Under the pieces are notes generated by a model. That model was not told the origin of the DNA. It saw nothing but the letters and a program-made list of their open reading frames with translations, and did no database searches. The translations under genes and the position numbers were made by a program. DNA of 64,000 nucleotides from Ruminococcaceae bacterium YAD3003 (lineage in GTDB: Bacteria; Bacillota; Clostridia; Saccharofermentanales; Saccharofermentanaceae), in NCBI GenBank assembly GCA_900107185.1, contig FNPA01000002.1, positions 1-64,000 on the forward strand, in the 5' to 3' direction. Numbering within the stretch: position 1 is the stretch's first letter; every line of letters starts with the position of its first letter. Shown here piece after piece: positions 28,388 to 38,574 of this stretch.

Positions 28388-29419
28388 TCAGACGATATGG
28401 GCAGCTCTTAATATCGCAGCGGCAGCAATGTAAAGAATATCGATAATTGCTGCAGCGATTACCAATGTGGACCAAACCTTCTTAACGCTGAACTTCCTGT
28501 TTTTGCGGAGTTCGTCGTGCAAAGGTGTTGTGATGCTCTTAAACAGAATAATCTTCTTTTTGGTAAGTCTTCCGACAGTGATCTTCAGAATAGAGATTCC
28601 GCCGTCACAGAGGAAGGGGAGACCGATGATGAAATAAAGGAAAGGTACACGGCAGTAGATCGCAAAGAAAGCAATAAAGAATCCGAGTGATCTGGAACCT
28701 GCATCGCCCATCAGCATCTTAGACGGATTGAAGTTAAAGATGAGATAAGCAAGGAGTGCAGGAACAAATGCCGCTGTCAAAAGGACTGCATTGTTATCTA
28801 CAACTGTTCCTGCGATAGATGCAATCGCGAAAGTAGTAACCACTGACAGGATGGAAAGTGAACCTGACAGACCGTCGATACCGTCGGTAGCATTTGTCGC
28901 ATTGATCGAAACGATGAAAAGGATTACTGCAAGAATATAGAAAACAACAGGATGGATATCAAAATAAGCTCCTGTAATGCCTAAATAAACACGTGTTCCG
29001 AAGAAGTGAACGCAGATGAAAGCACCGATGAGGGATACAACAACGTCCAAAGCACCCTTGATGTACTCGTTCCACGCATTCTTTGACCTGTCATCGAGCC
29101 AGCCTGTAACCATTTCTGCGAGAACGGCGATAAGACCGAACCCCAGACCTGCTACTGCATTTCCGCTCTCAAAGAGGCCTTTGTCAGAAGTGACGGGATT
29201 AATAACAAAGCAGATTACTGCTGAAACAATAAGGAAAACCAGAGAGAAATAGAATCCTACCCCGGTAGGTTTGCCGATATTAACCTCAGAGCCCTGGGCG
29301 AATTTACGTCCGCGATCGTGCCCCAAAATGATCTTCTCGCCCGGAAGGAACTTGAGAAGAAGGAGTGTAATGGCAAATGATGCAACGCATCCTACAGCCA
29401 TTTTTATGATTAAATCCAT
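28388..29419 (-). CDS. MraY/WecA-family phospho-sugar transferase, divergent MraY
   Basis: A 343-residue polytopic membrane enzyme with about 10 hydrophobic segments. Members transfer a phospho-N-acetyl sugar from a UDP-sugar to undecaprenyl phosphate. Family motifs: LDD (108-110), [12 protein letters not shown] (about 173-184) and [10 protein letters not shown] (237-246). The MraY-specific HHH-E motif near the C-terminus is altered: here PLHDELRKN, with H301 followed by D and E. It could be the true MraY of this lineage or a paralog for another wall polymer. It is alone, not in a dcw cluster. Converges on the lipoprotein gene with 4 bases between stops. Confidence 0.75.
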   Translation of the reverse strand: MDLIIKMAVGCVASFAITLLLLKFLPGEKIILGHDRGRKFAQGSEVNIGKPTGVGFYFSLVFLIVSAVICFVINPVTSDKGLFESGNAVAGLGFGLIAVLAEMVTGWLDDRSKNAWNEYIKGALDVVVSLIGAFICVHFFGTRVYLGITGAYFDIHPVVFYILAVILFIVSINATNATDGIDGLSGSLSILSVVTTFAIASIAGTVVDNNAVLLTAAFVPALLAYLIFNFNPSKMLMGDAGSRSLGFFIAFFAIYCRVPFLYFIIGLPFLCDGGISILKITVGRLTKKKIILFKSITTPLHDELRKNRKFSVKKVWSTLVIAAAIIDILYIAAAAILRAAHIV

Positions 29420-29579
29420 CAGATTCCGCCTCGCTCTTAAGGTTTTTATAGTCGAAAAGCATTATACCGCACTAATATATATAAGAAAAATGGCAAAACA
29501 ATCAATAAATGCCCTTGATTTACTCGTAGTAGTTGGCCAAATGTGTTAACATATTCTCTTGTTATAAGGAGATTTAGTT

Positions 29580-31328
29580 ATGGATTACAAAGATTTAATT
29601 GCTTCAAATTTGTCCGAATGTACAGGTCTTGATAAGGATCAGATCTCAGGTCTTATCGAGATTCCGCCGAAGCTCGAGATGGGTGATTTCGCTTTCCCTT
29701 GCTTTGTTCTTGCTAAAACACTGCACAAGGCTCCGCCCATGATCGCTAATGAGCTCAAGGAAAATCCTGAGCTGGTTAAGGGTTTTGACGGCGCTGTTAC
29801 TGTTGATTGTGCAGGCCCATACATCAATTTCAAGATCGATAAGGGCATTTTGGCTAAGACTGTCGTATCTGAGATCGTCTCAGAAGGCGACCAGTACGGC
29901 AACAGAAACATCGGTGAAGGTAAGAATGTAATCATTGAGTTCTCATCTCCTAATATTGCTAAGCCTTTCCATGTAGGACATGCTTTCACGACAATTCTTG
30001 GTAATTCACTTTCAAATATCTATACAAGACTTGGTTATAACGTAATCAGATTTAACCACCTGGGTGACTACGGCACACAGTTCGGTAAGCTCATTACTGC
30101 TTACAGACTCTGGGGTGACGAGAAGGCCATGCAGGAAAACCCTATCGATGAGCTCACGAGAATCTATGTTAAGTTCCACGATGAGTGCAAGGTAAGCCCT
30201 GAGGCTGAAAAGGAGCTCGAAGATTCTGCAAGAGATAACTTCAGGAAGCTCGAAGAGGGCGAGGAAGAGGAAGTTGCTCTTTGGAAGCGTTTCAGAGACT
30301 TAAGCCTTGAGGTTTTCGAGAAGACATATAAGAGAATGGGCATCAAGTTCGATAACTATAACGGTGAGTCTTTCTATTCATCAAGGATTCCCGCTGTTGT
30401 TGAAATGCTCGAGAGTAAGGGACTTTTGGAAGAGAGCGAAGGCGCTAAGGTCGTTAAGCTCGATGATGAAGGACTGCCTCCGTGCCTCGTAGTAAAGAGC
30501 GATGGTACTACCATTTATGCTTCAAGAGATCTGGCAGCAGTTCTCTACAGACATGAGGAATTCAATTTCTACAAGAACATCTACGTTGTAGGACTTCCCC
30601 AGCAGCTTCACTTTAAGCAGGTTTTCGCAGTGCTCAAGAAGGCAGGTTATGACTTTGCAGATGACTGCGTACATGTAGGCTTCGGTCTTTTGAAGTTCAA
30701 GGACAATACAGCATTCTCAACACGTGCCGGAAATATCATCAAGCTCGATGATTTCCTTGATAAGACAACAGAGAAGACAGCTGAGATCATCAGAAAGAAC
30801 AGCGAGCTCCGCGGCGGTGATATGACCGACGAGCAGATTGCTGAAGTGTCTGAGGTCGTAGGTCTCGGCGCTGTTACTTACACATATCTCAAGGCAGGAA
30901 GAGAGAAGGATATCTTCTTTGATTGGGACGACATGCTGGATTTTGAAGGTGATACTGCACCTTACCTCATCTACACATATGCAAGGATCAAGTCAATTTT
31001 GAGAAAGGCTGACGAAACAGGTGTTGCCGGCGGTTCTATCGATTCTGCTGCAAAGCTTACAGCTGAAGATGAATATGCTGTTATCAGAAGCCTTGCTGAT
31101 TTCAAGGATGCGGTTGTTAAGGCTGCTGAGAGCTATGAGCCTTTCATGATCTCACGTCAGATCGCGCTCATCGCAAGAAACTTCAACCGTTTCTACAACA
31201 ACTCAAGGATTTTGAATGTTGATGATGATGAAGTTAGAACTGCACGTCTCAAGCTCTGCGAGGCTGTTGCATTCTGCCTTAAGTCAGGACTCGATATGCT
31301 CGGAATCGGCGTAGTCGAGAAGATGTAA
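29580..31328 (+). CDS. argS: Arginyl-tRNA synthetase
   Basis: A 582-residue class I synthetase charging tRNA-Arg. The N-terminal Add-1 domain (about 1-100) is followed by the catalytic domain with HVGH (131-134) as the HIGH motif; a canonical KMSKS is absent, which is normal for many ArgS (here TRAGNIIKLDD). The C-terminal DALR anticodon-binding domain ends the protein. AAGGAG precedes the ATG. It starts a run of six plus-strand genes. Confidence 0.95.
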   Translation: MDYKDLIASNLSECTGLDKDQISGLIEIPPKLEMGDFAFPCFVLAKTLHKAPPMIANELKENPELVKGFDGAVTVDCAGPYINFKIDKGILAKTVVSEIVSEGDQYGNRNIGEGKNVIIEFSSPNIAKPFHVGHAFTTILGNSLSNIYTRLGYNVIRFNHLGDYGTQFGKLITAYRLWGDEKAMQENPIDELTRIYVKFHDECKVSPEAEKELEDSARDNFRKLEEGEEEEVALWKRFRDLSLEVFEKTYKRMGIKFDNYNGESFYSSRIPAVVEMLESKGLLEESEGAKVVKLDDEGLPPCLVVKSDGTTIYASRDLAAVLYRHEEFNFYKNIYVVGLPQQLHFKQVFAVLKKAGYDFADDCVHVGFGLLKFKDNTAFSTRAGNIIKLDDFLDKTTEKTAEIIRKNSELRGGDMTDEQIAEVSEVVGLGAVTYTYLKAGREKDIFFDWDDMLDFEGDTAPYLIYTYARIKSILRKADETGVAGGSIDSAAKLTAEDEYAVIRSLADFKDAVVKAAESYEPFMISRQIALIARNFNRFYNNSRILNVDDDEVRTARLKLCEAVAFCLKSGLDMLGIGVVEKM

Positions 31329-31346
31329 GGATTAGAAAGGTCATTT

Positions 31347-33065
31347 ATGGATAATGCAGCAAACGCGAACAGTTCGGTACCGGATTTTACAGATCTGAAA
31401 TATCAGAGACCGGATCTTGATAAGTTCACGGAAACGGTTCAGAACGTACGACTCAGACTCATGACCGCGAAGACTATCGAAGCGGCTGATGAGGCATTGG
31501 GTGAGTATGAGATTGCGATAAGCTCTTTTGATACGCAGTATGCGATGTGCCAGATCCTGCATGACCTTGATACTTCTGATGAGTTCTATAACACTGAGAT
31601 GGAATTTTTCGATGAAGCTTCTGCCAGGGTTCAGGAGCTCTCATCTGCCGTTTTATCAGGACTCTTAACATGTCCGTGTGCAGACCTGCTCAAGGCCAAA
31701 TATGGAGAGATGATCTTCCGCAAGGCTAAGAACCAGAAAGAGATTATCTCCAGCGAAGTTATCGATGATCTTACTGAAGAATCCAGATTAGAAAATGATT
31801 ATTCGCAAAAACAGTCAGAAGCGGAGATTTCCTTTAAGAATAAGAATCTTAACCTGAGCCTTATCCAGCCATATCTCGAATCCACGGACAGAAATGTAAG
31901 AAGAGAAGCATGTATTGCTCTCGATAAGTACTACATGTCCAGAAAAGATGATTACGACCAGATCTACGATGATCTCGTAAAGGTAAGGACTGAGGCTGCG
32001 CAGAAGCTCGGATGTGAGAATTTCACAGAACTCGGTTATAAGCGCATGGAGCGTTACGATTACAACAGGGAAGATGTTGCCGCATTCAGAGAGAACATTA
32101 AAAAATACATTGTTCCTCTTACGGTTCAGATCAGAAAGCTCCAGAAGGAAAGACTCGGTGTCGATGAACTGATGTTCCACGATCTGCCCTGTCTTTTCAA
32201 GGAAGGTAACCCTACGCCTGTAATCAACAAGTCTACATACAAGGATGCTGCAGGTAAGTTCTTCAGAAATATTCTCGGTGTTACACCGAGTTTCTTCGAT
32301 GTCTTATCTGAACACGGTTATACAGACCTCCTGTCCCGTCCTCTTAAGTCTACGGGCGGTTACTGCATGTATCTTGAAGATTACTGCATTCCTTTTATCT
32401 TCATGAACGGCAACGGCACATTTGATGACGTTGCGACAGTCGTTCACGAAGGCGGTCACGCATATGCTGCATTGGCCGGTGCTGAATCTTCTCCTTTTGT
32501 TGAGTGTCTGTCACCGACGTTGGAGACATGCGAGATCCACTCCACTTCAATGGAGTACATGTCTTATCCGTTTATGGATATCTTCTATGGTAAGAAGGCT
32601 GAGCAGTACTGCGAGCTCCACATGACCGAAGGTCTGTTATTCCTTCCTTATGGTTGTATGGTCGATGAGTTCCAGCATATTGTTTACGATAATCCGAACA
32701 TGACTCCCGAGCAGCGTCACGAGATCTGGAGAATGCTCGAGCAGACATACCAGCCCTATATCAATTACGATGAGAAGGATACTCCTTTCCATGCAATGGG
32801 CGGCGCCTGGATGAAGAAGGATCACATTTTTACAACACCGTTCTACTATATCGACTATTGTCTCTCACAGATTTGTGCTCTTGAACTGTGGGAAGAATCC
32901 AGAGTTGATATGAAGGATGCAATCGAGAAATACAATACTCTTTGCCAGTTGGGCGGAAGCGATACGTTCCTCAAGCTTATTAAGAAGGCCGGAATCGAAT
33001 CACCGTTTAAGGTTGACGTAATGAAGAGCCTGGCGTTCAAGTGCGCTGATTTCCTTAACTTGTGA
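31347..33065 (+). CDS. M3 family oligoendopeptidase (PepF-like)
   Basis: A 572-residue cytoplasmic zinc metallopeptidase. The zinc site is HEGGH (367-371) in VVHEGGHAYAAL, with a distal glutamate in TCEIHSTSMEY. The C-terminal part has FHAMGGAW and YIDYCLSQICALELW, typical of the M3B group that cleaves short peptides. Helical N-terminal domain. It starts 18 bases after argS with AGAAAGG upstream. Confidence 0.9.
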   Translation: MDNAANANSSVPDFTDLKYQRPDLDKFTETVQNVRLRLMTAKTIEAADEALGEYEIAISSFDTQYAMCQILHDLDTSDEFYNTEMEFFDEASARVQELSSAVLSGLLTCPCADLLKAKYGEMIFRKAKNQKEIISSEVIDDLTEESRLENDYSQKQSEAEISFKNKNLNLSLIQPYLESTDRNVRREACIALDKYYMSRKDDYDQIYDDLVKVRTEAAQKLGCENFTELGYKRMERYDYNREDVAAFRENIKKYIVPLTVQIRKLQKERLGVDELMFHDLPCLFKEGNPTPVINKSTYKDAAGKFFRNILGVTPSFFDVLSEHGYTDLLSRPLKSTGGYCMYLEDYCIPFIFMNGNGTFDDVATVVHEGGHAYAALAGAESSPFVECLSPTLETCEIHSTSMEYMSYPFMDIFYGKKAEQYCELHMTEGLLFLPYGCMVDEFQHIVYDNPNMTPEQRHEIWRMLEQTYQPYINYDEKDTPFHAMGGAWMKKDHIFTTPFYYIDYCLSQICALELWEESRVDMKDAIEKYNTLCQLGGSDTFLKLIKKAGIESPFKVDVMKSLAFKCADFLNL

Positions 33066-33069
33066 GGAC

Positions 33070-34500
33070 ATGATGCAGCTTCCCGAATCCTTTGTTTCTG
33101 AGATGAATGATTTCTTCTCGCGACACGATGTGCCGCAGGAAGGGTTCTATGAGAGTTTCGACAAAGAACCTTTGAAGGGCATACGTTTTTCACGCTCGAA
33201 AATCATCAGCCGCGATCAGGAGACTTCTTTCCTGTCAGACATGAATGAGGCGATCAAACCCGTTTCCTGGTGTAACGGCGGATACTATGTAAATAATGAA
33301 CCCGGCGGAAAAGATCCTCTCTATCACGCTGGTGTTTACTATCCTCAGGAGCCATCTGCGATGCTGCCTGCCCAGGTAATGGCGGCAAAGCCGGGCGAGA
33401 TCGTTTTGGATCTTTGTGCGGCTCCCGGCGGTAAAGCATGCAGATTAGGCGAAGACATGCACGGTGAAGGAATCCTCGTTGCCAACGAGATCAGTTTCGA
33501 GAGATCCAAAGCATTGCTTAGAAATATTGAGCGTTCAGGTATCGAAGGACTCGTAATCCTTAATGAGACACCTGAAAACATTGCTGACAGACTTCCTCTG
33601 TTTTTCGACAAGATCCTTATAGACGCGCCCTGTTCAGGTGAGGGAATGTTCAGGCGTGACAAGAATGCCTGCAAGAGCTATATGAATTATGGCCCGAAGG
33701 TTTGTGTTCCTTTGCAGGAGTCGATCCTGGAAGCAGCCGACAAGTGCCTCAAAGAAGGCGGCTCCATCGTATATTCCACATGTACTTTCTGCGTTGATGA
33801 AGACGAGAACCAGATAAAGAGATTCATTGAGCGTCATCCCGGATATCACGTAAAGGCTCATCCTGAAATAGAGGGTGTTACTCATGCGGGTGAAGGTTCG
33901 ATCCTGCCGGGATCAATGAGAATCTGGCCCCATATGTCTGAAGGCGACGGACACTTCTGTGTTCACATCGTAAAGGGTGAGGAGAAGGACCTTAAATCCG
34001 CAGAAGATTACCTGATTAAGGACGTTATCGGTACTAAAGATAAGAATGCAGAAGCTGCTCTCGCAGTGCTCGATGAAGTGCTGTCAGAAAAGGGAAGAGC
34101 TGATCTTCTTACAGGCAGATTTGTAAGTCACGGAACGGGCCTGTTTAAGATGACTTTTGCTGAGAATCTTTTCAAGGGACTAAAGGTCGTTAAGACAGGA
34201 CTTTATGTCGGCGATATCAAGCCTCTTAAATCGGGAAAGAAAGTTTTCGAGCCGTCTAACAGTATTGCATTGGCACTCCCGAAAGATGCTATAAAAGAAG
34301 ACTCATATCTGGGCCTCGGAAGAGACGATGACAGGCTAACTAAATATTTGAGAGGTGAGACTATCTCGGTAACACATGAAGACGGTCTCAAATCCTCAGG
34401 AACGATATTGGTCGGTATCGGGGATTTCCCTCTGGGATTTGCCAAGATAAACGGCCAGACCGCTAAAAATATGTATCCCAAGGCATGGAGGCTTATATGA
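33070..34500 (+). CDS. RsmF/NSUN-type rRNA cytosine-C5 methyltransferase
   Basis: A 476-residue RNA m5C methyltransferase. SAM motif: VLDLCAAPGGKACRL; catalytic cysteines lie in DAPCSGEGMFRRD and YSTCTF. A C-terminal PUA-like domain (about 290-476, phrases YVGDIKP and PLGFAKINGQTAKNMYPKAWR) matches RsmF/YebU-type enzymes that modify 16S rRNA. The start is 4 bases after the peptidase stop; two in-frame ATGs are adjacent. It overlaps the following gene by 4 bases. Confidence 0.9.
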   Translation: MMQLPESFVSEMNDFFSRHDVPQEGFYESFDKEPLKGIRFSRSKIISRDQETSFLSDMNEAIKPVSWCNGGYYVNNEPGGKDPLYHAGVYYPQEPSAMLPAQVMAAKPGEIVLDLCAAPGGKACRLGEDMHGEGILVANEISFERSKALLRNIERSGIEGLVILNETPENIADRLPLFFDKILIDAPCSGEGMFRRDKNACKSYMNYGPKVCVPLQESILEAADKCLKEGGSIVYSTCTFCVDEDENQIKRFIERHPGYHVKAHPEIEGVTHAGEGSILPGSMRIWPHMSEGDGHFCVHIVKGEEKDLKSAEDYLIKDVIGTKDKNAEAALAVLDEVLSEKGRADLLTGRFVSHGTGLFKMTFAENLFKGLKVVKTGLYVGDIKPLKSGKKVFEPSNSIALALPKDAIKEDSYLGLGRDDDRLTKYLRGETISVTHEDGLKSSGTILVGIGDFPLGFAKINGQTAKNMYPKAWRLI

Positions 34501-35102
34501 CAAAAGAATTCAAACTCATTCTTGCAACTTCAAATAAGGACAAGGCAAGAGAGATCGCGGAGATATTAAGTGATACACCCTTCGTCGTTACGACAATGAA
34601 GGAAGAAGGATACGATCCTGATATCGTAGAAGACGGCAAGACATTCGAAGAGAATGCACTCATTAAGGCGAGAACTGTTCACGCTCTTGCTGAAGGCGCT
34701 TATGTAATGGCTGATGATTCGGGTCTTTGCATTGATGCATTAGATGGCGCGCCCGGAATCTATTCAGCAAGATTCTGCGGTGAGAATTCTACATATCCCG
34801 AGAAGTTCGCGAAGATCTTCGAGATGCTTAAGGATGTGCCTGAAGAGAAGAGAACCGCAAAGTTTGTATGCAGTATCGCCGTTGTAAGACCTGACGGCTC
34901 TGAATTTACAGTAAGGGGCGAGATCTGTGGTGTTCTCCATGAAAAGCCCATGGGTGATGGCGGATTTGGTTACGATCCTATTTTCTATGTGCCTGAATTC
35001 GGCATGACAACTGCCCAGATGACCAAAGAGCAGAAGAATTCCATCAGTCACAGAGGCAAGGCCTCAAGGGCTATGGCTGAGAAACTCAAGGCTGATCTGT
35101 AA
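34497..35102 (+). CDS. rdgB: dITP/XTP pyrophosphatase (RdgB/HAM1)
   Basis: A 201-residue nucleotide-sanitising enzyme that hydrolyses non-canonical purine triphosphates (ITP, XTP). Motifs: LATSNKDKAREI (residues 8-19), EENALIKA, ADDSGLCIDALDGAPGIYSARF, and the C-terminal FGYDPIF plus SHRGKA. The ATG at 34497 is chosen because GGAGG sits 5 bases upstream and it forms an ATGA overlap with the stop of the previous gene; an upstream ATG adds only four codons. Confidence 0.93.
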   Translation: MTKEFKLILATSNKDKAREIAEILSDTPFVVTTMKEEGYDPDIVEDGKTFEENALIKARTVHALAEGAYVMADDSGLCIDALDGAPGIYSARFCGENSTYPEKFAKIFEMLKDVPEEKRTAKFVCSIAVVRPDGSEFTVRGEICGVLHEKPMGDGGFGYDPIFYVPEFGMTTAQMTKEQKNSISHRGKASRAMAEKLKADL

Positions 35103-35290
35103 TTATTGTTTTGGCCTGAAATGCGGCTATAAACGTGTTTTGGCGATAAGTCTTTTATATAATTAATAGGAACACGCTATATTTTATTGAAAATAGCTTT
35201 TAATCGTGTTAATATTGTCGGGCGCGTACAAATGTCCGTGTGGGAAGCACACTGCGACCTCGCAAATTCGAAAAGAAAGGACAAAATAAT

Positions 35291-35737
35291 ATGCCCCAGG
35301 AAAACCCTGAATATTTTCTTGTCGATAAGAGAGTTTTGCCCGAAGTTTTCATTAAGGTAATGGAAGTTAAGCAGCGCCTTAATACAGGCGAGTCTGCTTC
35401 TGTTAATGAGGCTGTTAAGAAGACAGGTTTGTCCAGAAGTGCCTACTATAAGTACAAGGATTCCGTTCTGCCGTTCTATGAGGCGGCTAGAGGCAAGAAG
35501 GTTACACTCCTTCTGTCTGTTGAGAACTTCCAGGGAATCTTATCGGAGATCATCCGAACTATCGCGGAATCACGTGCTAATATTCTGACTATTAATCAGA
35601 ATATCCCGATCAACGGTCTGGCAGATATTTCTATCTCAATTGAGACAGTATCCATGTACGGAACTGTTGACGACATTATTAATGATATCTCTAAGCTCGC
35701 CGGTGTACGTAAGTGCATGGTTCTGAGCAGGGAATAA
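35291..35737 (+). CDS. ACT-domain regulator, PheB/UPF0735 type
   Basis: A 148-residue protein. The N-terminal half contains a helix-turn-helix-like stretch (VNEAVKKTGLSRSAYYKYKDSV, residues about 38-59). The C-terminal 70 residues form an ACT amino-acid-binding domain (VTLLLSVENFQGILSEIIRTIAE). It stands 15 bases before hom, and this pairing with homoserine dehydrogenase is common in Firmicutes. A role as amino-acid-sensing regulator of the threonine/methionine branch is inferred. The first-frame extension to 35240 has no initiation signal. Upstream, TATAAT lies at 35158-35163. Confidence 0.85.
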   Translation: MPQENPEYFLVDKRVLPEVFIKVMEVKQRLNTGESASVNEAVKKTGLSRSAYYKYKDSVLPFYEAARGKKVTLLLSVENFQGILSEIIRTIAESRANILTINQNIPINGLADISISIETVSMYGTVDDIINDISKLAGVRKCMVLSRE

Positions 35738-35752
35738 GGAAAGGAAAGCAAA

Positions 35753-36931
35753 ATGGCTATCAACATCGCAATTTTAGGATTCGGTACGGTCGGCTCAGGT
35801 GTAGCTGAGACGCTCGACGTTAACAAGGACGTAATCGCAAAGCGTATCGGACAGGAGATCAATGTAAAATACATCCTTGATATCAGGGATTTCCCGGACA
35901 GCAGATTCGCCGGTCTCGTAACACATAATGCTGACGAAGTATTTACGAGCGACATCAAGATCGCAGTAGAGACGATCGGCGGCGCAAGAATCGCATATGA
36001 GTACACAAAGAGAGCGCTGTCTTCGGGTATCAGCGTTGTAACGTCTAATAAGGAACTCGTATCAACACACGGTCCTGAGCTCCTCGAGATCGCTGCTGCA
36101 AATAACTGCTGCTACTATTTCGAGGCTGCAGTAGGCGGTGGTATTCCGATCATCAGACCTCTGTACAAGTGTCTTGCAGCTAACAAGATCACAAAGATCG
36201 CAGGTATCGTTAACGGAACAACGAACTATATCCTCTCACAGATGAAGGATGAGGGTATCGATTTCGATACAGCATTGAAGCAGGCTCAGGCAAACGGTTT
36301 TGCAGAAGCTAATCCTTCTGCAGATATCGAAGGCATTGATGCACAGCGTAAGATCTCCATCCTCTCAACGATTGCAAATGACGGTGATTATATTGCGCCT
36401 GAGTCAATTTCTGCAGAAGGTATTTCCGCAGTAACGACAGATGATATGGCATTTGCTGATTCGATCGGTTGCGCAATCAAGCTTATCGCTCTTTACGAAG
36501 CAGGTGAGAAGCCTGTTGTATATGTAGCACCTGCACTGGTTGATAAGAGCAATCTTCTCTTCAACGTAAACGGTGTATTTAATGCGATCATGGTTGATGG
36601 TAACAGTTTGGGCCAGGCTATGTTCTATGGTCAGGGCGCCGGCACACTTCCTACGGCTTCTGCTGTATGCGGCGATGTATTGGAAGTAGCTGCTACAAAC
36701 GGTAAGCCCGCTGAATCAAGAGCCTGGAGCAAAGAGAGTGTTGATATCACACCTTATGATGAGATCAAGGCAGATATCGTTATCAGAGCTGATTCTTCAA
36801 AAGCTGTAACAGGTTATGAGAACCAGGCGCTCTCTGATGAGGCAATCCTCGTTAAGGGTATTGCTCATAAGGATATCGCTTCACTCGTAAACAGCCTCGG
36901 CGCTAAGTTCTGGATGCACTATCTTAAGTAA
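35753..36931 (+). CDS. hom: Homoserine dehydrogenase
   Basis: A 392-residue NAD(P)-dependent enzyme reducing aspartate semialdehyde to homoserine, the branch point to threonine and methionine. Nucleotide-binding motif ILGFGTVGSGVAE (residues 5-17), catalytic region GIVNGTTNYILSQM and the substrate part EANPSADIEGIDAQRK are clear. It is about 40 residues shorter than forms with a complete C-terminal ACT domain; the end looks like a reduced version, and the separate ACT protein upstream could supply regulation. Confidence 0.94.
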   Translation: MAINIAILGFGTVGSGVAETLDVNKDVIAKRIGQEINVKYILDIRDFPDSRFAGLVTHNADEVFTSDIKIAVETIGGARIAYEYTKRALSSGISVVTSNKELVSTHGPELLEIAAANNCCYYFEAAVGGGIPIIRPLYKCLAANKITKIAGIVNGTTNYILSQMKDEGIDFDTALKQAQANGFAEANPSADIEGIDAQRKISILSTIANDGDYIAPESISAEGISAVTTDDMAFADSIGCAIKLIALYEAGEKPVVYVAPALVDKSNLLFNVNGVFNAIMVDGNSLGQAMFYGQGAGTLPTASAVCGDVLEVAATNGKPAESRAWSKESVDITPYDEIKADIVIRADSSKAVTGYENQALSDEAILVKGIAHKDIASLVNSLGAKFWMHYLK

Positions 36932-36960
36932 TCCGGTTTTACCCGGACAATCGAAAGTAT

Positions 36961-38574
36961 ATGGATAACATCAAGGTTTTTATTTGCGAAGACGAAAGCA
37001 TCGTGCGTGAAGGATTGCGCGATATGATCCCGTGGGAAAAGTACGGGTTCGAGTTTGTCGGGGATGCACCTGATGGTGAGATGGCGCTCCCCATGATCCG
37101 CAAATTAAAGCCTGATGTTCTTATCACGGATATCACTATGCCTTTTATGGACGGTCTCTCACTTTGTAAGATCGTAATGGGTGAGCTCCCGAATATTAAG
37201 ATAATCATCATCAGCGGTTACAGTGATTTCGAATATGCCAGACAGTCTATCCAGTTAGGCGTTGAGCAGTATCTGTTAAAGCCTGTAACCAAAGCTGACA
37301 TGATCAAGGCTCTTGAAGGTATCAAGCAGAAGATTTCAGAAGAATCCGAGCAGCAGAATTACATAAGCAAATACGAGCAGGAGTTTAAGAAGTTCGAGAG
37401 ATTCTCACACCGTGCTTTCTTCGAGCGGCTCGTTGAAGGCTCTCTGTCTGTTCAGGAAATATACGAGCAGGCGAGTGAACTTCATTTGAATCTCTCAGCC
37501 AACGGTTATAACTTCGTTATCTTTACCATCCGTGATGCAAACCAGTCCGGCTATGCTGATGACGCTGCGAACGTTATGGAGAGCCTGTTTAATCACTTTA
37601 TGCAGTATCCGGATTACATTCTTTTCAGATGTAATCTCTTATCTTATGCAGTGCTCATTAAGGGCGATTCTGAGAATCTCGCACAGCTCGAAGACAAGTG
37701 TGTTGATGTTATCAGACAGCATTGTGAAGAAGCTGATTCAGATCTCGAGTGGTATGCGGCTGTAGGTGTTCCTACTAACAGATTAAGCGGACTGTCACAG
37801 TGCTATGCAGATGCGAACAGAGCGTTTGCATACAGACACTTATTCCCGGATAAGCATATCTTTACATCCGAAGTTTTTAAGACAGAACAGTATGCACCGA
37901 GCCCTAAGGATCTGGATTCCATCGATGCTGCTAAATTAGATCCTATGATCATCAGAAACTTCGTAAGGACCGGTACGGTAGCAGAAGTCGAATCATTTGC
38001 TGATGAATACATTACGAGTCTTGAGGTAATGGAGAATACATTCTTATTCAGATACTATCTTCTCCTTACCATCAGAGTTAATGTCGAGCTCGCATTAAGA
38101 GAAGCAGGCGTCGAAGAAATGGACATTGATTTCTCAATGCCTTCTGCCGAGATGAAAATCGATATTGATGAGATCAGACAAAGATTCGTAAGCATACTCA
38201 ACGCTGCGATTACTATCCGTGATGCGGAAGCAATGAAGAGGAGCAGCGACATTATCGACAGTGCACTGCGTTATATTGACAGCCACTATACTGACGAAGA
38301 TATCTCTCTTGATTCTGTTGCTATCGCAAGCAATATCAGTGCTAACTATCTGTCTGCTCTGTTCAGCCAGAAGGTCGGTCTGTCATTTGTTGAGTACGTT
38401 ACTAAGAAGCGTATGGAGAGAGCTAGACAGCTCCTTAGAAAAACTGACAAGAGATCCGGTGAGATCGCGAGCGAAGTAGGTTATAAGGATCCGAGATATT
38501 TCTCGTTCGTTTTTAAGAAGAAGCACGGCTGCACACCGAGTCAGTATCGTAACGGAGAGACCGAGGAAGAATGA
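36961..38574 (+). CDS. AraC-type response regulator (YesN-like)
   Basis: A 537-residue two-component response regulator. The receiver domain (1-120) has the acidic pocket EDE (10-12), phospho-acceptor D57 in LITDITMP, and K near 106 in LLKPVTK. A middle region of unknown fold follows, and the C-terminal 100 residues form two AraC helix-turn-helix motifs (SLDSVAIASNISANYLSALF and GEIASEVGYKDPRYFSFVFKK, each partly shown). It overlaps the kinase gene by 4 bases. It probably activates the sugar transport genes downstream. Confidence 0.92.
   Translation: MDNIKVFICEDESIVREGLRDMIPWEKYGFEFVGDAPDGEMALPMIRKLKPDVLITDITMPFMDGLSLCKIVMGELPNIKIIIISGYSDFEYARQSIQLGVEQYLLKPVTKADMIKALEGIKQKISEESEQQNYISKYEQEFKKFERFSHRAFFERLVEGSLSVQEIYEQASELHLNLSANGYNFVIFTIRDANQSGYADDAANVMESLFNHFMQYPDYILFRCNLLSYAVLIKGDSENLAQLEDKCVDVIRQHCEEADSDLEWYAAVGVPTNRLSGLSQCYADANRAFAYRHLFPDKHIFTSEVFKTEQYAPSPKDLDSIDAAKLDPMIIRNFVRTGTVAEVESFADEYITSLEVMENTFLFRYYLLLTIRVNVELALREAGVEEMDIDFSMPSAEMKIDIDEIRQRFVSILNAAITIRDAEAMKRSSDIIDSALRYIDSHYTDEDISLDSVAIASNISANYLSALFSQKVGLSFVEYVTKKRMERARQLLRKTDKRSGEIASEVGYKDPRYFSFVFKKKHGCTPSQYRNGETEEE

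Noticed and set aside
35103-35290. Possible T-box leader before the ACT-hom genes
   Set aside because: No T-box core sequence and no terminator/antiterminator pair were found.
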